22,919 nucleotides of DNA, taken from the NCBI GenBank assembly GCA_964628065.1, contig CAZVLM010000012.1, positions 1 through 22,919 of the forward strand, written 5' to 3'. The stretch's first letter is position 1, and every line of letters begins with the position of its first letter. The DNA is from CAIXMG01 sp964628065. GTDB lineage: Bacteria > Patescibacteriota > Minisyncoccia > Phycocordibacterales > UBA1006. Below the pieces are notes generated by a model. The model made no database searches. It was given only the letters and a program-made list of their open reading frames with translations, and was not told where the DNA came from. This document shows positions 12,546 through 20,262 of this stretch, piece after piece. Position numbers and translations under genes: made by a program.

Positions 12546-13661
12546 ATGAAAAAGTACTTTGAATTCGACAAAACATTATTTGGACTTACCGCAATACTCG
12601 CAGTAGTAGGTCTTTTTGTGTTTCTTTCGGCTTCATTTTCTGCCTTTGGAAATATGGAGAAGTTCAAAGGAATTTTATTCAACCAACTGGTACTAGGGCT
12701 CGGTGGGGGAATTGTGCTGTTTTTGGCAATGCTTCGAATACCGTACGAGTTCTTTAGAAAAAATGCGCTTTGGTTTTTTATTGGGGGATTGGTGCTTTTG
12801 GCATTGGTGTTCGTTCCACACATTGGATTCTCTCACGGAGGGGCGCGACGATGGTTGTCTATTGGACCGCTTTCATTCCAGCCAGTAGAGTTCGCAAAGT
12901 ATGCAACCGTTATTTATATTGCAGCATGGATCTCTTCTTTAAAGCAGAATATAAAAAACCTTTCACAGGGACTTATTCCGTTTGTCATTATTTTAGGAAT
13001 GGTTGGCGCACTTTTGTTGATGCAACCTGATACGGACAGCTTCCTCATTATCGCGATTGCGTGCCTATTTATGTATTTTATCTCAGGCGCAAAGTGGCGA
13101 GATATCGGCATCATGATCGCGGTTGCCATTATTGGATTTGGAGCTCTTATTGCGGTTCGTCCCTACCTCCTTGACCGAATTAAGGTGTTTATGGATCCAT
13201 CAAAAGACGCCCTAGGTGCCTCATATCAGGTGCAGCAGCAGCTTATTGCGGTCGGCTCAGGAAAATTTACGGGTCGTGGATTTGGGCAAAGTATTCAAAA
13301 ATTTAAGTACTTACCGGAACCGCTTGGCGACTCTATCTTCTCGGTAGTAGGTGAGGAGTTCGGATTTTTGGGATCGCTCGTTATTATTCTTATTTATCTC
13401 TTATTCTTTTTCCGTGGGCTATGGGTCGCGTCTCGTGTGAAAGATACATTCGGAAAGTTGGTTATTATCGGTATTGTCAGCTTGATTGTATTCCAATCCT
13501 ACCTAAACATTGCGTCTGCTATTGCGGTGTTTCCACTCGGAGGTCTTCCGCTCATCTTCATCAGTCATGGAGGAACGGCGCTTGCACTTTCACTTGGCGC
13601 AATGGGACTCGTACTCAATATTTCAAAAAAGAAAGACACAAAAAACCGGCAAGTCGCATAA
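12546..13661 (+). CDS. ftsW: SEDS-family peptidoglycan glycosyltransferase FtsW
   Basis: The product (371 residues from the ATG at 12546) is a polytopic SEDS protein. It has G-G-A-R-R-W-L-S-I-G-P-L-S-F-Q-P-V-E-F-A-K (about residues 98-118; family 'GarRWi...QPsE.aK'), Q-P-D-T-D-S (about 160-165), the long loop with G-R-G-F-G-Q-S-I-Q-K-F-K-Y-L-P-E and D-S-I-F-S-V-V-G-E-E-F-G-F-L-G, and F-I-S-H-G-G-T (family 'FISYGGSS') near the end. SEDS enzymes polymerise lipid II with a class B PBP. FtsW rather than RodA is chosen because it follows mraY, with murG nearby. An ATG 24 bases upstream lies inside mraY; 12546 is preferred because MKKYFEFDK is a normal short cytoplasmic N-terminus. Confidence 0.92.
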   Translation: MKKYFEFDKTLFGLTAILAVVGLFVFLSASFSAFGNMEKFKGILFNQLVLGLGGGIVLFLAMLRIPYEFFRKNALWFFIGGLVLLALVFVPHIGFSHGGARRWLSIGPLSFQPVEFAKYATVIYIAAWISSLKQNIKNLSQGLIPFVIILGMVGALLLMQPDTDSFLIIAIACLFMYFISGAKWRDIGIMIAVAIIGFGALIAVRPYLLDRIKVFMDPSKDALGASYQVQQQLIAVGSGKFTGRGFGQSIQKFKYLPEPLGDSIFSVVGEEFGFLGSLVIILIYLLFFFRGLWVASRVKDTFGKLVIIGIVSLIVFQSYLNIASAIAVFPLGGLPLIFISHGGTALALSLGAMGLVLNISKKKDTKNRQVA

Positions 13662-13675
13662 ACGATTGCCGGTTT
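13643..13675. terminator. Bidirectional terminator after ftsW
   Basis: 10-bp repeat AAACCGGCAA/TTGCCGGTTT plus inner TCG/CGA. It contains the ftsW stop codon in its loop and faces the convergent hypothetical gene. Confidence 0.85.
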
Positions 13676-13697
13676 GTCATTGAGTTGTTGTTAAGTT

Positions 13698-14822
13698 TCA
13701 AGCATTGTTCATTTGCAGCGTTTTAATCATATAAGACGTGGGCTCAAATGAATATTTTTCTGCGTATTCGAAGAACGTTTCGTAGTCACCACTGCGTGAA
13801 ATGTAATTAAGAATTACAGCCTGTTCTTGCTTAGTTGGTTTTCTATAAAAATTATCAATCACATCGAGATGAAGCTGCAATCTTCCGCTGGAAATTTTTA
13901 TCCGCTTAAGTATTTTCAAGTAAGCAGAGAATACTGTGGCATCCATGGTAAAGCCTAACTTTTCAATAAAAAAGGAAGGAAGTGTTTGGTCTGTGTTGTT
14001 GATAAGTTCACAAAAGCACAACGTTGCTATTTCTTTAGGCATTCTGCTTCTAAAAAATGCTATGTCAGATTTTGTTTCTCTGTGGAAAGAACCTTTTTCT
14101 GCAACATAAGCAAACAGTTTTCTTAATGAATTTTCCATACCTTCAAGCTTGTCTAATCTTTCTATTGCAATCAACCGGATGGCGTGGCCAGGTGTATCCC
14201 TTTCAATATTCAGGCTTATAAACCTTCTAAACCAGTAAGGATCAAGTTCGCTTTTCTTACCGCCGTAATATTGGTATAGCAGGTAATCGTAGTTCTCCTT
14301 GTATTTCTGTGCGAACAGTGCACGCTGTTTTCGAGAAAGTTGCTTTTTTCCAAGCAGTTGTACTAATGTTCTAACAGGGGCAGTTTCGAAAAAATCTTTG
14401 TTGGTAATCATGCCATCAACACAGGCCAATAATTCCTTACTTGTAAGCTCGCGACCAATGCAATTTGCATATTCTATAGCAATTTCAAGGTTTCCTACTG
14501 AAATAAAGTAGGCAATAACTCCTTCAATGGATTGCCTGGTTGGTCTCAACTTAAATACATCTTCGGTGCGAGCATCTTCTTCCTGTGCAAATTTTAAAAT
14601 AAGCTGTTCGGAAAAAACTGCAGGTACATCTGTGTTGCTAAATTTCAACACAGCACTTACTGCCTGCTTTAATGGTTTTTTCTGTGCCTCAGAAATAATC
14701 CGCTTCCTCTCAGAAACAGTGAGTCCACGCTTGAGAAGGGTGAGTGTTTTTCCAATTGCGTCAAAGTCTGAATCTGTAATTGCTTTTCTAAGCAGGGTTT
14801 CAAGGAGCCTATTCTTAGTCAT
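13698..14822 (-). CDS. Hypothetical helical protein, 374 residues
   Basis: Not recognised. The protein is almost entirely predicted helical, with repeated helix pairs of roughly 30-40 residues (for example ESVGNLEIAIEYANCIGREL-like and SGDYETFFEYAEKYSFEP segments), suggesting an alpha-solenoid of the TPR/HEAT kind. Two units share the pattern G-(N/D)-(L/Y)-E-x-(A/F)-x-E-Y-A (IEYANCIG near residue 136, FEYAEKYS near 355). No signal peptide, membrane segment or catalytic motif is visible. Arg codons are mostly AGA/AGG (16 of 25 by eye) with a single CGA, unlike the neighbouring core genes. It interrupts the cell-wall gene run between ftsW and murG, so it may be an insertion or simply a weakly expressed gene. 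Confidence 0.77.
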   Translation of the reverse strand: MTKNRLLETLLRKAITDSDFDAIGKTLTLLKRGLTVSERKRIISEAQKKPLKQAVSAVLKFSNTDVPAVFSEQLILKFAQEEDARTEDVFKLRPTRQSIEGVIAYFISVGNLEIAIEYANCIGRELTSKELLACVDGMITNKDFFETAPVRTLVQLLGKKQLSRKQRALFAQKYKENYDYLLYQYYGGKKSELDPYWFRRFISLNIERDTPGHAIRLIAIERLDKLEGMENSLRKLFAYVAEKGSFHRETKSDIAFFRSRMPKEIATLCFCELINNTDQTLPSFFIEKLGFTMDATVFSAYLKILKRIKISSGRLQLHLDVIDNFYRKPTKQEQAVILNYISRSGDYETFFEYAEKYSFEPTSYMIKTLQMNNA

Positions 14823-14914
14823 CTTTTAAGTTTTTAATGTGGTTTAATATAATTCCAATGCACTATATCATTTAATATATAAATGTCAACTATTACTCGT
14901 TCATTTGTAAGTTC

Positions 14915-14923
14915 TGTTATAAT
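14915..14923 (+). promoter_or_regulatory. Extended -10 for the histidine phosphatase gene
   Basis: TGT TATAAT with six bases before the ATG at 14930. The 107-base gap back to the divergent hypothetical gene is AT-rich and must hold promoters for both directions. Confidence 0.68.
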
Positions 14924-14929
14924 AGAATC

Positions 14930-15547
14930 ATGTTAAAAATCTACATTGCACGACACGGTCAAAATGAAGACAATTTAAATGGTATTTTGAATGGGTACCG
15001 AGATTTTCCCCTTACTGAGTTAGGAGTGAGGCAAGCACAAGAATTAGCATTACACATAAAACAGGCAGGGCTGCGTTTTGATGCTGTTTACAGTTCGCCG
15101 CTAAAGCGCGCCTATGATACTGGGAAAATGGTAACGGATACTCTTGGGCTTCCTGATCCAATTATACAGAGCTCTCTCATTGAAAGAGATTTTGGAGTCA
15201 TGACAGGTAGGTTGTTGAGCGAAATAGAGGAATACTGTGCTCCTGATATAATTAAGACAGATACGATTACTTATTTCTTAAGTCCCGAAGGTGCTGAAAC
15301 ATTCGATGACTTGATTATTCGGGGTCGCATAATTCTAGAAGAAGTGAAGCGAAATCATACCTCAGGTAACGTACTCCTTGTTTGTCATGGAGATGTCGGA
15401 AAAATGATATACGCTTCTTATTATGATCTCCCTTGGCGACAAGTTCTTACAGCGTTCCATTTTGGAAATTCAGAATTGTTACTACTATCTGCAGATACCC
15501 CGCCTCAAGATGCGCATGTATTTAAGATGATTCAGTCAAATCACTAG
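14930..15547 (+). CDS. Histidine phosphatase (phosphoglycerate mutase-like) family protein
   Basis: The 205-residue protein opens with I-A-R-H-G-Q-N-E-D-N-L-N-G (catalytic R-H-G with His at residue 7; family 'RHGet..N'). The second conserved set is present: Y-S-S-P-L-K-R-A-Y-D-T (about 54-64; 'SsplxRa.qTa'), E-R-D-F-G (about 88-92, acid donor region) and L-V-C-H-G-D (about 149-154, second catalytic His). Members hydrolyse phosphate esters through a phospho-histidine; cofactor-dependent mutases are an alternative, but similarity to small phosphatases such as CobC/GpmB types seems closer. The substrate is not known. Leaderless by promoter geometry; terminated just after its stop and followed by murG. 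Confidence 0.9.
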   Translation: MLKIYIARHGQNEDNLNGILNGYRDFPLTELGVRQAQELALHIKQAGLRFDAVYSSPLKRAYDTGKMVTDTLGLPDPIIQSSLIERDFGVMTGRLLSEIEEYCAPDIIKTDTITYFLSPEGAETFDDLIIRGRIILEEVKRNHTSGNVLLVCHGDVGKMIYASYYDLPWRQVLTAFHFGNSELLLLSADTPPQDAHVFKMIQSNH

Positions 15548-15567
15548 TCCTTGAATAAGGGCTTTTT
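15546..15567 (+). terminator. Intrinsic terminator between the phosphatase gene and murG
   Basis: 7-bp stem AGTCCTT/AAGGGCT with loop GAAT and five T. It overlaps the stop codon of the phosphatase gene (15545-15547). Confidence 0.85.
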
Positions 15568-15569
15568 GC

Positions 15570-15578
15570 TGATATAAT
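15570..15578 (+). promoter_or_regulatory. Extended -10 for murG
   Basis: TGA TATAAT, eight bases before the ATG at 15587. A weak -35 (TTGAAT, 15551-15556) lies 16 bases upstream, inside the terminator hairpin. Confidence 0.65.
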
Positions 15579-15586
15579 GCTTCTAT

Positions 15587-16720
15587 ATGATCAAGATCCT
15601 ATTTACAGGCGGAGGCACCGGTGGCCACTTCTATCCAATTATCGCGGTTGCCGAAGAAATCAATAAAATGGTCGACGAGCAGAAAATTGCGAATGTTCGC
15701 ATGTATTATTTTTCTGATGCACCTTATGACGAGCAGGCTCTGTTTGAAAACCAGATCACATTCAAACAAATCACAGCAGGGAAGTTGCGTATGTATTTTT
15801 CTTTGAAAAATTTCATCGATATTTTCAAGACAGCATACGGCGTCGTTGAGGCATTTTTTGCCGTATTTAAACTTTATCCCGATGTGGTCTTTGCAAAAGG
15901 GGCGTATGCATCATTTCCAACATTGTTTGCTGCACGACTTCTCGGTATTCCTGTTATTGTACATGAATCAGATGCGGCGCCAGGACGCGTGACCGCATGG
16001 GCAGGGAAGTTTGCTAAGTATGTTGCTGTATCTTATAAAGAATCGTTTCAGTATTTTCCAAAGGATAAAACCGCGCATGTTGGTCAGCCAGTTCGACCGG
16101 AACTTATCCATCCCGCAGCTGGCGGATTAGAATATTTGCAACTTGAGTCTGGAGTGCCTGTTATTTTTATCCTTGGCGGTTCATCTGGTGCGCAAATTAT
16201 CAACGAAGCAGTTCTTGATGCGCTTCCAGAGCTTATTTCTAAGTATCAGATCGTGCATCAGACAGGGAAGTTGCTCTTTGATGATGTAAACAAACGGGCA
16301 GAATTATTGTTAGAAAATAGTGAGTACAAGAGTCGCTATAAACCATTTCCATTCCTTAATCAGCTTTCGATGCGTATGGCAGCAGGAGTGGCGTCTATTA
16401 TCGTATCGCGAGCAGGATCTACTATTTTCGAAATTGCATCGTGGGGTATTCCATCACTCATTATTCCGTTTACTGTTTCAAATAATGACCATGCAAAGAA
16501 AAATGCATTTGCATATGCGCGCGCAGGTGCTTGCGAAGTAATTGAGGAAAAAAACCTCACACCGCATATCCTCATTTCTGAAATTGATCGTATAACATCT
16601 GACCTCATCCTTCATGACAGAATGTCTGCCGCTGCCCACGATTTCTTCCAGCCCGATGCCGCGAAGAAGATTGCAGAGAAGGTGTTGGAGATTGGGTTGT
16701 CGCATATTGCAGAAAAATAG
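15587..16720 (+). CDS. murG: MurG, lipid I N-acetylglucosaminyltransferase
   Basis: MurG adds GlcNAc from UDP-GlcNAc to lipid I, making lipid II on the cytoplasmic membrane face. The 377-residue GT28/GT-B protein starts I-L-F-T-G-G-G-T-G-G-H-F-Y-P (glycine loop 1 at residues 8-12 followed by the conserved His), has H-E-S-D-A-A-P-G (about 126-133; family 'HEqNavpG'), G-G-S-S-G-A-Q-I-I-N (about 198-207, glycine loop 3) and V-S-R-A-G-S-T-I-F-E-I-A (about 270-281; family 'isRaGa.Ti.El'), then N-N-D-H-A-K-K-N-A (about 300-308). Length and order are standard. Its substrate producer MraY lies 3 kb upstream, separated by the hypothetical and phosphatase genes. Confidence 0.96.
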   Translation: MIKILFTGGGTGGHFYPIIAVAEEINKMVDEQKIANVRMYYFSDAPYDEQALFENQITFKQITAGKLRMYFSLKNFIDIFKTAYGVVEAFFAVFKLYPDVVFAKGAYASFPTLFAARLLGIPVIVHESDAAPGRVTAWAGKFAKYVAVSYKESFQYFPKDKTAHVGQPVRPELIHPAAGGLEYLQLESGVPVIFILGGSSGAQIINEAVLDALPELISKYQIVHQTGKLLFDDVNKRAELLLENSEYKSRYKPFPFLNQLSMRMAAGVASIIVSRAGSTIFEIASWGIPSLIIPFTVSNNDHAKKNAFAYARAGACEVIEEKNLTPHILISEIDRITSDLILHDRMSAAAHDFFQPDAAKKIAEKVLEIGLSHIAEK

Positions 16721-16746
16721 AGCTCCGTCATTGACGGGGCTTTTTC
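16720..16746 (+). terminator. Intrinsic terminator after murG
   Basis: Perfectly paired 9-bp stem AGCTCCGTC/GACGGGGCT (one wobble) with loop ATT and five T. Confidence 0.92.
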
Positions 16747-16850
16747 TTTATAATATTTATCAAAACTTTATTATTTCTTGTATGATTCTTTATTCTGCTT
16801 TTGCTAAGCTCAATACGTCGAATTATAATCATAATTGCATTTTATCTGAT

Positions 16851-17120
16851 ATGAAGTACACTGCTTTTATCATGGAAAAAGGATCAAGAAAAATCGTCCT
16901 TCCCGTCATTATCGAGCAAGACGATAACGGCATTTACATTGGCTCAGTTCCTACATTGCAGGGCTGCCAAACTCAGGGAGCAACGCTTCCGGAGCTTTAT
17001 GAGCGACTTGAAGAGGCGGTATCGCTCTATCTTGAAGTAATGGACGAGCGTCACGAAAGCGGTGCCAGCAGCAGTCAGAACCGTCTCATAAGTGTTCAGC
17101 AGATGGAATTTGCATACTAA
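16851..17120 (+). CDS. hicB: HicB-family antitoxin
   Basis: The 89-residue protein has the partial RNase H fold core of HicB: a first strand around V-L-P-V-I-I-E-Q-D-D-N-G-I-Y-I-G-S-V-P-T-L-Q-G (residues 16-38 in part), T-Q-G-A-T-L-P-E-L-Y-E-R-L-E-E-A (about 40-56; family 'GdT.eEal.n..EAi') and V-S-L-Y-L-E-V. HicB binds and inhibits HicA and usually represses its own operon, but this copy ends without a visible helix-turn-helix or ribbon-helix-helix tail, so DNA binding is uncertain. The start at 16851 is chosen because upstream codons in frame run into murG; 16872 (MEKGSRK) is possible. TATAAT at 16824-16829 is the likely -10. hicA follows after six bases. Confidence 0.86.
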   Translation: MKYTAFIMEKGSRKIVLPVIIEQDDNGIYIGSVPTLQGCQTQGATLPELYERLEEAVSLYLEVMDERHESGASSSQNRLISVQQMEFAY

Positions 17121-17126
17121 TAGACC

Positions 17127-17366
17127 ATGCCAAAATTGACTCCGATTACGCCTAGGAAGTTCATCAAGATTCTTCTCCGGCTTGGCTTTGTCTTGGTAAG
17201 AATAAGAGGCAGTCATCATTTTCTTGAGAATAAAGACACGGGTAAGATTGCCGTGATTCCTGTACATGGCAGGGAAGATCTGAGTATTGGAATACTTATA
17301 GCAACGCTCGATGATATAGGAATTACTCGTAAAGAATATGAGGCATTACGGTTAGGCAGGAAATAA
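17127..17366 (+). CDS. hicA: HicA-family toxin (mRNA interferase)
   Basis: The 79-residue protein matches HicA: P-R-K-F-I-K-I-L-L-R-L-G-F (first helix, residues 9-21), the catalytic segment R-I-R-G-S-H-H-F-L (about 25-33, with the essential His in G-S-H), A-V-I-P-V-H-G-R-E-D-L (about 42-52) and G-I-L-I-A-T-L-D-D-I-G-I-T (about 55-67). HicA toxins have a dsRNA-binding-like fold and cleave mRNA and tmRNA without the ribosome, stopping growth. The length is typical and the catalytic residue is intact, so activity is likely. The antitoxin-first order is the reverse of the classical hicAB arrangement. None of its Arg codons is CGA. It is followed by a terminator. Confidence 0.9.
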   Translation: MPKLTPITPRKFIKILLRLGFVLVRIRGSHHFLENKDTGKIAVIPVHGREDLSIGILIATLDDIGITRKEYEALRLGRK

Positions 17367-17376
17367 TTCCAAATAT

Positions 17377-17404
17377 AAAAACCGCCTCTTTCGAAGCGGT
17401 TTTT
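17377..17404. terminator. Bidirectional terminator between hicA and the leftward membrane protein gene
   Basis: AAAAACCGC/GCGGTTTTT with A and T runs on the two sides, so it works in both directions. Confidence 0.87.
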
Positions 17405-17423
17405 ATTAAGTTTTAAAGGCAAA

Positions 17424-18146
17424 TTATTCCGTGTAATATTCCAGAGTGCTGTGGTTATATGTATAAGTCCAATACTCTAAATCTAAACTATGCGGTGAGG
17501 ATGCTTTAGAATTCGCAATTCTTTGTAATTCCTGAGCGAACTTTTCGAAGGTAGAAGAATAGACTACATTACTACTGTACCAAATAGTTGATTGGTCACC
17601 CACCCAGCGATCACAATCATCAACCGTTATAATGTAAGTACCTGCTGGTATGCTGTGCTTTCTTATTACCGCGGGGCTTGTAAGGACGCCATAATGAATT
17701 AAGCGTGCTTTTGCGTAGGGCTCAAGCGTCCCTTTTGGGTGATTATAGTAATCAGTTTTCTTAATGCAGTATACATATGCTGAACCGGTCGTATCATTGT
17801 AATAAGTCGTTTTCATATTAAAGCCTGACTCCATTACAGAATTACTTATATTTTTTACTTTTGAATAAAAAATATTCCATTGGTTAGCATGCTCGGTGCC
17901 ATAGGGAAGGGTGTCTATTGCTACAAGTGTATCAAGTCTTTCCGCTGCAGTGCGTACTGTTGGTGTAAAACTTTCAAATAATTCTTTTTTCTCGTCTTCG
18001 GGCGATGTTTTAATTACCAAAGACTGCTCAGCAGTCTTCCGCTTTAGTTGTTGTTTGATAGTGTCGAAGCGGAAGACGGTGTAGAATATGGCAATAATAA
18101 TAAGAATTCCTAAGACAGGCAACCATAGATGAAGGAGTTTTTTCAT
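17424..18146 (-). CDS. Hypothetical membrane-anchored protein, 240 residues
   Basis: Not recognised. From the preferred start at 18146 the protein begins MKKLLHLWLPVLGILIIIAI, a single N-terminal transmembrane or uncleaved signal segment. A charged helical stretch follows (about residues 32-75), then a long C-terminal domain rich in Tyr, Ser and Thr outside the membrane (S-S-N-V-V-Y-S-S-T-F, Y-W-T-Y-T-Y-N-H-S-T). Two Cys (V-Y-C-I-K and D-D-C-D-R-W) could form a disulphide. An in-frame ATG 48 bases upstream would add 16 residues, but a TATAAA -10-like element lies between them, favouring 18146. The next gene upstream is another membrane protein on the same strand. Confidence 0.68.
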   Translation of the reverse strand: MKKLLHLWLPVLGILIIIAIFYTVFRFDTIKQQLKRKTAEQSLVIKTSPEDEKKELFESFTPTVRTAAERLDTLVAIDTLPYGTEHANQWNIFYSKVKNISNSVMESGFNMKTTYYNDTTGSAYVYCIKKTDYYNHPKGTLEPYAKARLIHYGVLTSPAVIRKHSIPAGTYIITVDDCDRWVGDQSTIWYSSNVVYSSTFEKFAQELQRIANSKASSPHSLDLEYWTYTYNHSTLEYYTE

Positions 18147-18226
18147 GAGTTTTAATTTATAAATGAGGGAAATGGTTCGGGTTGACTTTATCACACATAA
18201 TTTGATAAGTCAAATTACTACAACAT

Positions 18227-18253
18227 AAAACCGCCTTGTTTAAGGGCGGTTTT
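18227..18253. terminator. Terminator between the two leftward membrane protein genes
   Basis: 9-bp repeat AAAACCGCC/GGCGGTTTT; leftward it is followed by a short T-rich tail and ends the gene at 18263-18766. Confidence 0.8.
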
Positions 18254-18262
18254 ATTAAATTT

Positions 18263-18766
18263 TTATTTACTAAATCTTCCGTAGGTGAGCTTTAATCTTG
18301 GCTCAATTCCTTTTTTGAATTCTACAATATACCTTGGAGAGGTACGTTGATTATTGTCGCTATTTAAAATTACTCTATAGGGCTGCTTACCGAATAGAAG
18401 AGGGAATAGGTGATACTGAGCAAATCCAGTATATGGTTCAAGTTTTACGTCTGCGGCCCACCCTCCATCAGTAAGATTTTTTTCGTAATCAGCATCTTTC
18501 TTAATACTTTTCAATCCTTCACGGCAAGCGTCTTTTGTAAGGGTAATCATAACAGGATGTTGTATAGAGAAGAGAATACCAGTAAAAGATAAGACCATAA
18601 GGAGATATATAAAGAATTTGCATTTATATACCAAGTCATGTCTTAAGTCAGCTAAGAAAATCATTACCGTAAGCACGATGATGCATAGCAAGATCGTGAG
18701 TAGTCTTTTAAGCAGTGCGTTAACCTTTCTAGAAAGATCAGCGTTCAATGCAATATTAAGAGTCAT
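18263..18766 (-). CDS. Hypothetical two-helix membrane protein, 167 residues
   Basis: Not recognised. Two hydrophobic segments are clear: L-L-T-I-L-L-C-I-I-V-L-T-V-M-I-F-L-A (about residues 22-40) and F-F-I-Y-L-L-M-V-L-S-F-T-G-I-L-F-S-I (about 51-68). The remaining 95 residues form a soluble domain, with G-G-W-A-A-D-V-K-L-E-P-Y-T-G (about 101-114) and a basic C-terminus ending L-T-Y-G-R-F-S-K. It shares a Tyr/Gly-rich soluble part plus membrane anchor design with the gene downstream, but no sequence repeat was noticed. The 107-base divergent gap to gltX is AT-rich and contains promoter-like TATTAT elements. Confidence 0.62.
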   Translation of the reverse strand: MTLNIALNADLSRKVNALLKRLLTILLCIIVLTVMIFLADLRHDLVYKCKFFIYLLMVLSFTGILFSIQHPVMITLTKDACREGLKSIKKDADYEKNLTDGGWAADVKLEPYTGFAQYHLFPLLFGKQPYRVILNSDNNQRTSPRYIVEFKKGIEPRLKLTYGRFSK

Positions 18767-18857
18767 AGGTCAGTTTTTAAGTTTGATGAACAATAGTGTT
18801 ACTTACATATAATAGCACACATATATAACATGGTCAATTAATAAATAAGCCCAATTT

Positions 18858-18866
18858 TGCTATAAT
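18858..18866 (+). promoter_or_regulatory. Extended -10 for gltX
   Basis: TGC TATAAT, seven bases before the ATG at 18874; no Shine-Dalgarno sequence. Confidence 0.7.
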
Positions 18867-18873
18867 AGCTCCT

Positions 18874-20262
18874 ATGAATACCCAGATCGTTACGCGTTTT
18901 GCGCCAAGTCCAACAGGAAATTTACATATTGGAGGACTTCGAACAGCTTTATATGCCTATGCTCTAGCGCGCCAGAACCAAGGCACGTTTATTTTGCGTA
19001 TTGAAGACACGGACCAAAAGCGTGAAGTTGAAGGCTCAGCGGAAGGTATTGAAAAAATGATGAAAACATTCGGACTCGAATGGGATGCGCTATACAAGCA
19101 ATCAGATCGAGCTCGCGCAGGAGAATACCGAAAAGCTGCAGAGAAACTTGTTGCAGAAGGTCATGCGTTTTACTGCCAGTGCGGCCCGCGAAATGCAAAA
19201 GTAGAAGGATACTCAAAAGAGCTTCGTGACCCATGTCGCGACAAAGGTCTCACTTCTGGTGCAATTAAATTGCGCGTACCTAATAATGAAGAAGTCACTT
19301 ACTACGATTTTGTATTTAAAAAAGACATCACATGGAATACTAGTGACGTAGCAGATGCAGTATTACTTAAAAGTGATGGAGAATTTGCAACGTATCACTT
19401 GGCACTTGCGGTTGATGATCAGTTTATGGGAGTTACGCATATTTTCCGCGGATACGATTGGCTTCCTAGTACGCCGATTCACATACTTGTGTTCAAGTAT
19501 TTAGGTTTTACATTGCCACAGTTAGGGCATCTTACAGATATTCAGGAAGTGGGTGGAGGAAAGCTTTCAAAGAGAAAGGGTAGTTATTCATGCCAAGCCT
19601 TGGTAGAAGAAGAGGGATATTTGCCAGAAGCACTGCTTAATTTTGTGGCATTACTTGGATGGGCTCCAAAAGATAATCAAGAAATGTTCTCATTAGCTGA
19701 GTTTGTTTCAGTGTTTAATATGGAAGGTCTTCAAAAATCTAATCCTGCTTACAACAAAGAAAAACTTGATTGGTTTAATCGTGAGTACATTAAACTTCTT
19801 TCTAATGAAGAAAAGAAGGAGTATGTGAAAAAAGCCTTGCCAGACTTTTCTGCCGGAGAAATACTTCTCGAAAAACTCGTGCCTATTATTCTCGAGAGAT
19901 CTAGTTCGTTTATTGAAATTAGAAAAATGAAGGAAGAAGGCGAACTGGATTACTACATCAACCGCCCTATTGTTGATCTTGAAAAAGTTTCCTGGAAAGG
20001 AGAGGGAGCAGATAAGGCAAAAATCCATATAGAAAAAGCCATTGAGCTTATGAGGACTATTAACCTTGTAGATTGGAACGCGGCGCATATTAAAGAAGTA
20101 GTCTGGCCATACGCAGAAGAAGTAGGACGAGGAAACCTATTGTGGCCTGTTCGATTTACTCTTTCTGGCAAGGATAAATCGCCAGACCCATTCATTCTTT
20201 CTGAAATTCTCGGAAAAGACGAAACCATTGCACGCCTAGAATCACTATGCCAAAAAATCTAA
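18874..20262 (+). CDS. gltX: Glutamyl-tRNA synthetase
   Basis: This class Ib synthetase charges tRNA-Glu. Its HIGH motif is R-F-A-P-S-P-T-G-N-L-H-I-G-G (residues 8-21), the I-L-R-I-E-D-T-D (about 43-50) is intact, and the KMSKS loop is G-K-L-S-K-R-K-G-S (about 229-237). The catalytic domain also holds Y-D-F-V-F-K-K and D-W-L-P-S-T-P-I-H. The C-terminal helical anticodon domain extends to residue 462, near the usual 460-480. A tRNA-Gln gene is in the window; if no GlnRS exists in the genome, this enzyme would be non-discriminating and Gln-tRNA would be made by GatCAB. The stop overlaps the start of the M23 gene by 16 bases. Confidence 0.97.
   Translation: MNTQIVTRFAPSPTGNLHIGGLRTALYAYALARQNQGTFILRIEDTDQKREVEGSAEGIEKMMKTFGLEWDALYKQSDRARAGEYRKAAEKLVAEGHAFYCQCGPRNAKVEGYSKELRDPCRDKGLTSGAIKLRVPNNEEVTYYDFVFKKDITWNTSDVADAVLLKSDGEFATYHLALAVDDQFMGVTHIFRGYDWLPSTPIHILVFKYLGFTLPQLGHLTDIQEVGGGKLSKRKGSYSCQALVEEEGYLPEALLNFVALLGWAPKDNQEMFSLAEFVSVFNMEGLQKSNPAYNKEKLDWFNREYIKLLSNEEKKEYVKKALPDFSAGEILLEKLVPIILERSSSFIEIRKMKEEGELDYYINRPIVDLEKVSWKGEGADKAKIHIEKAIELMRTINLVDWNAAHIKEVVWPYAEEVGRGNLLWPVRFTLSGKDKSPDPFILSEILGKDETIARLESLCQKI

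Noticed and set aside
12395..12823. 142-codon leftward ORF across the mraY/ftsW junction
   Set aside because: Antisense to two clear genes and low-complexity Asn/Thr/Ser composition.
16614..16850. Long N-terminal extension of hicB inside murG
   Set aside because: Would overlap murG and its terminator; the residues do not look like a protein domain.
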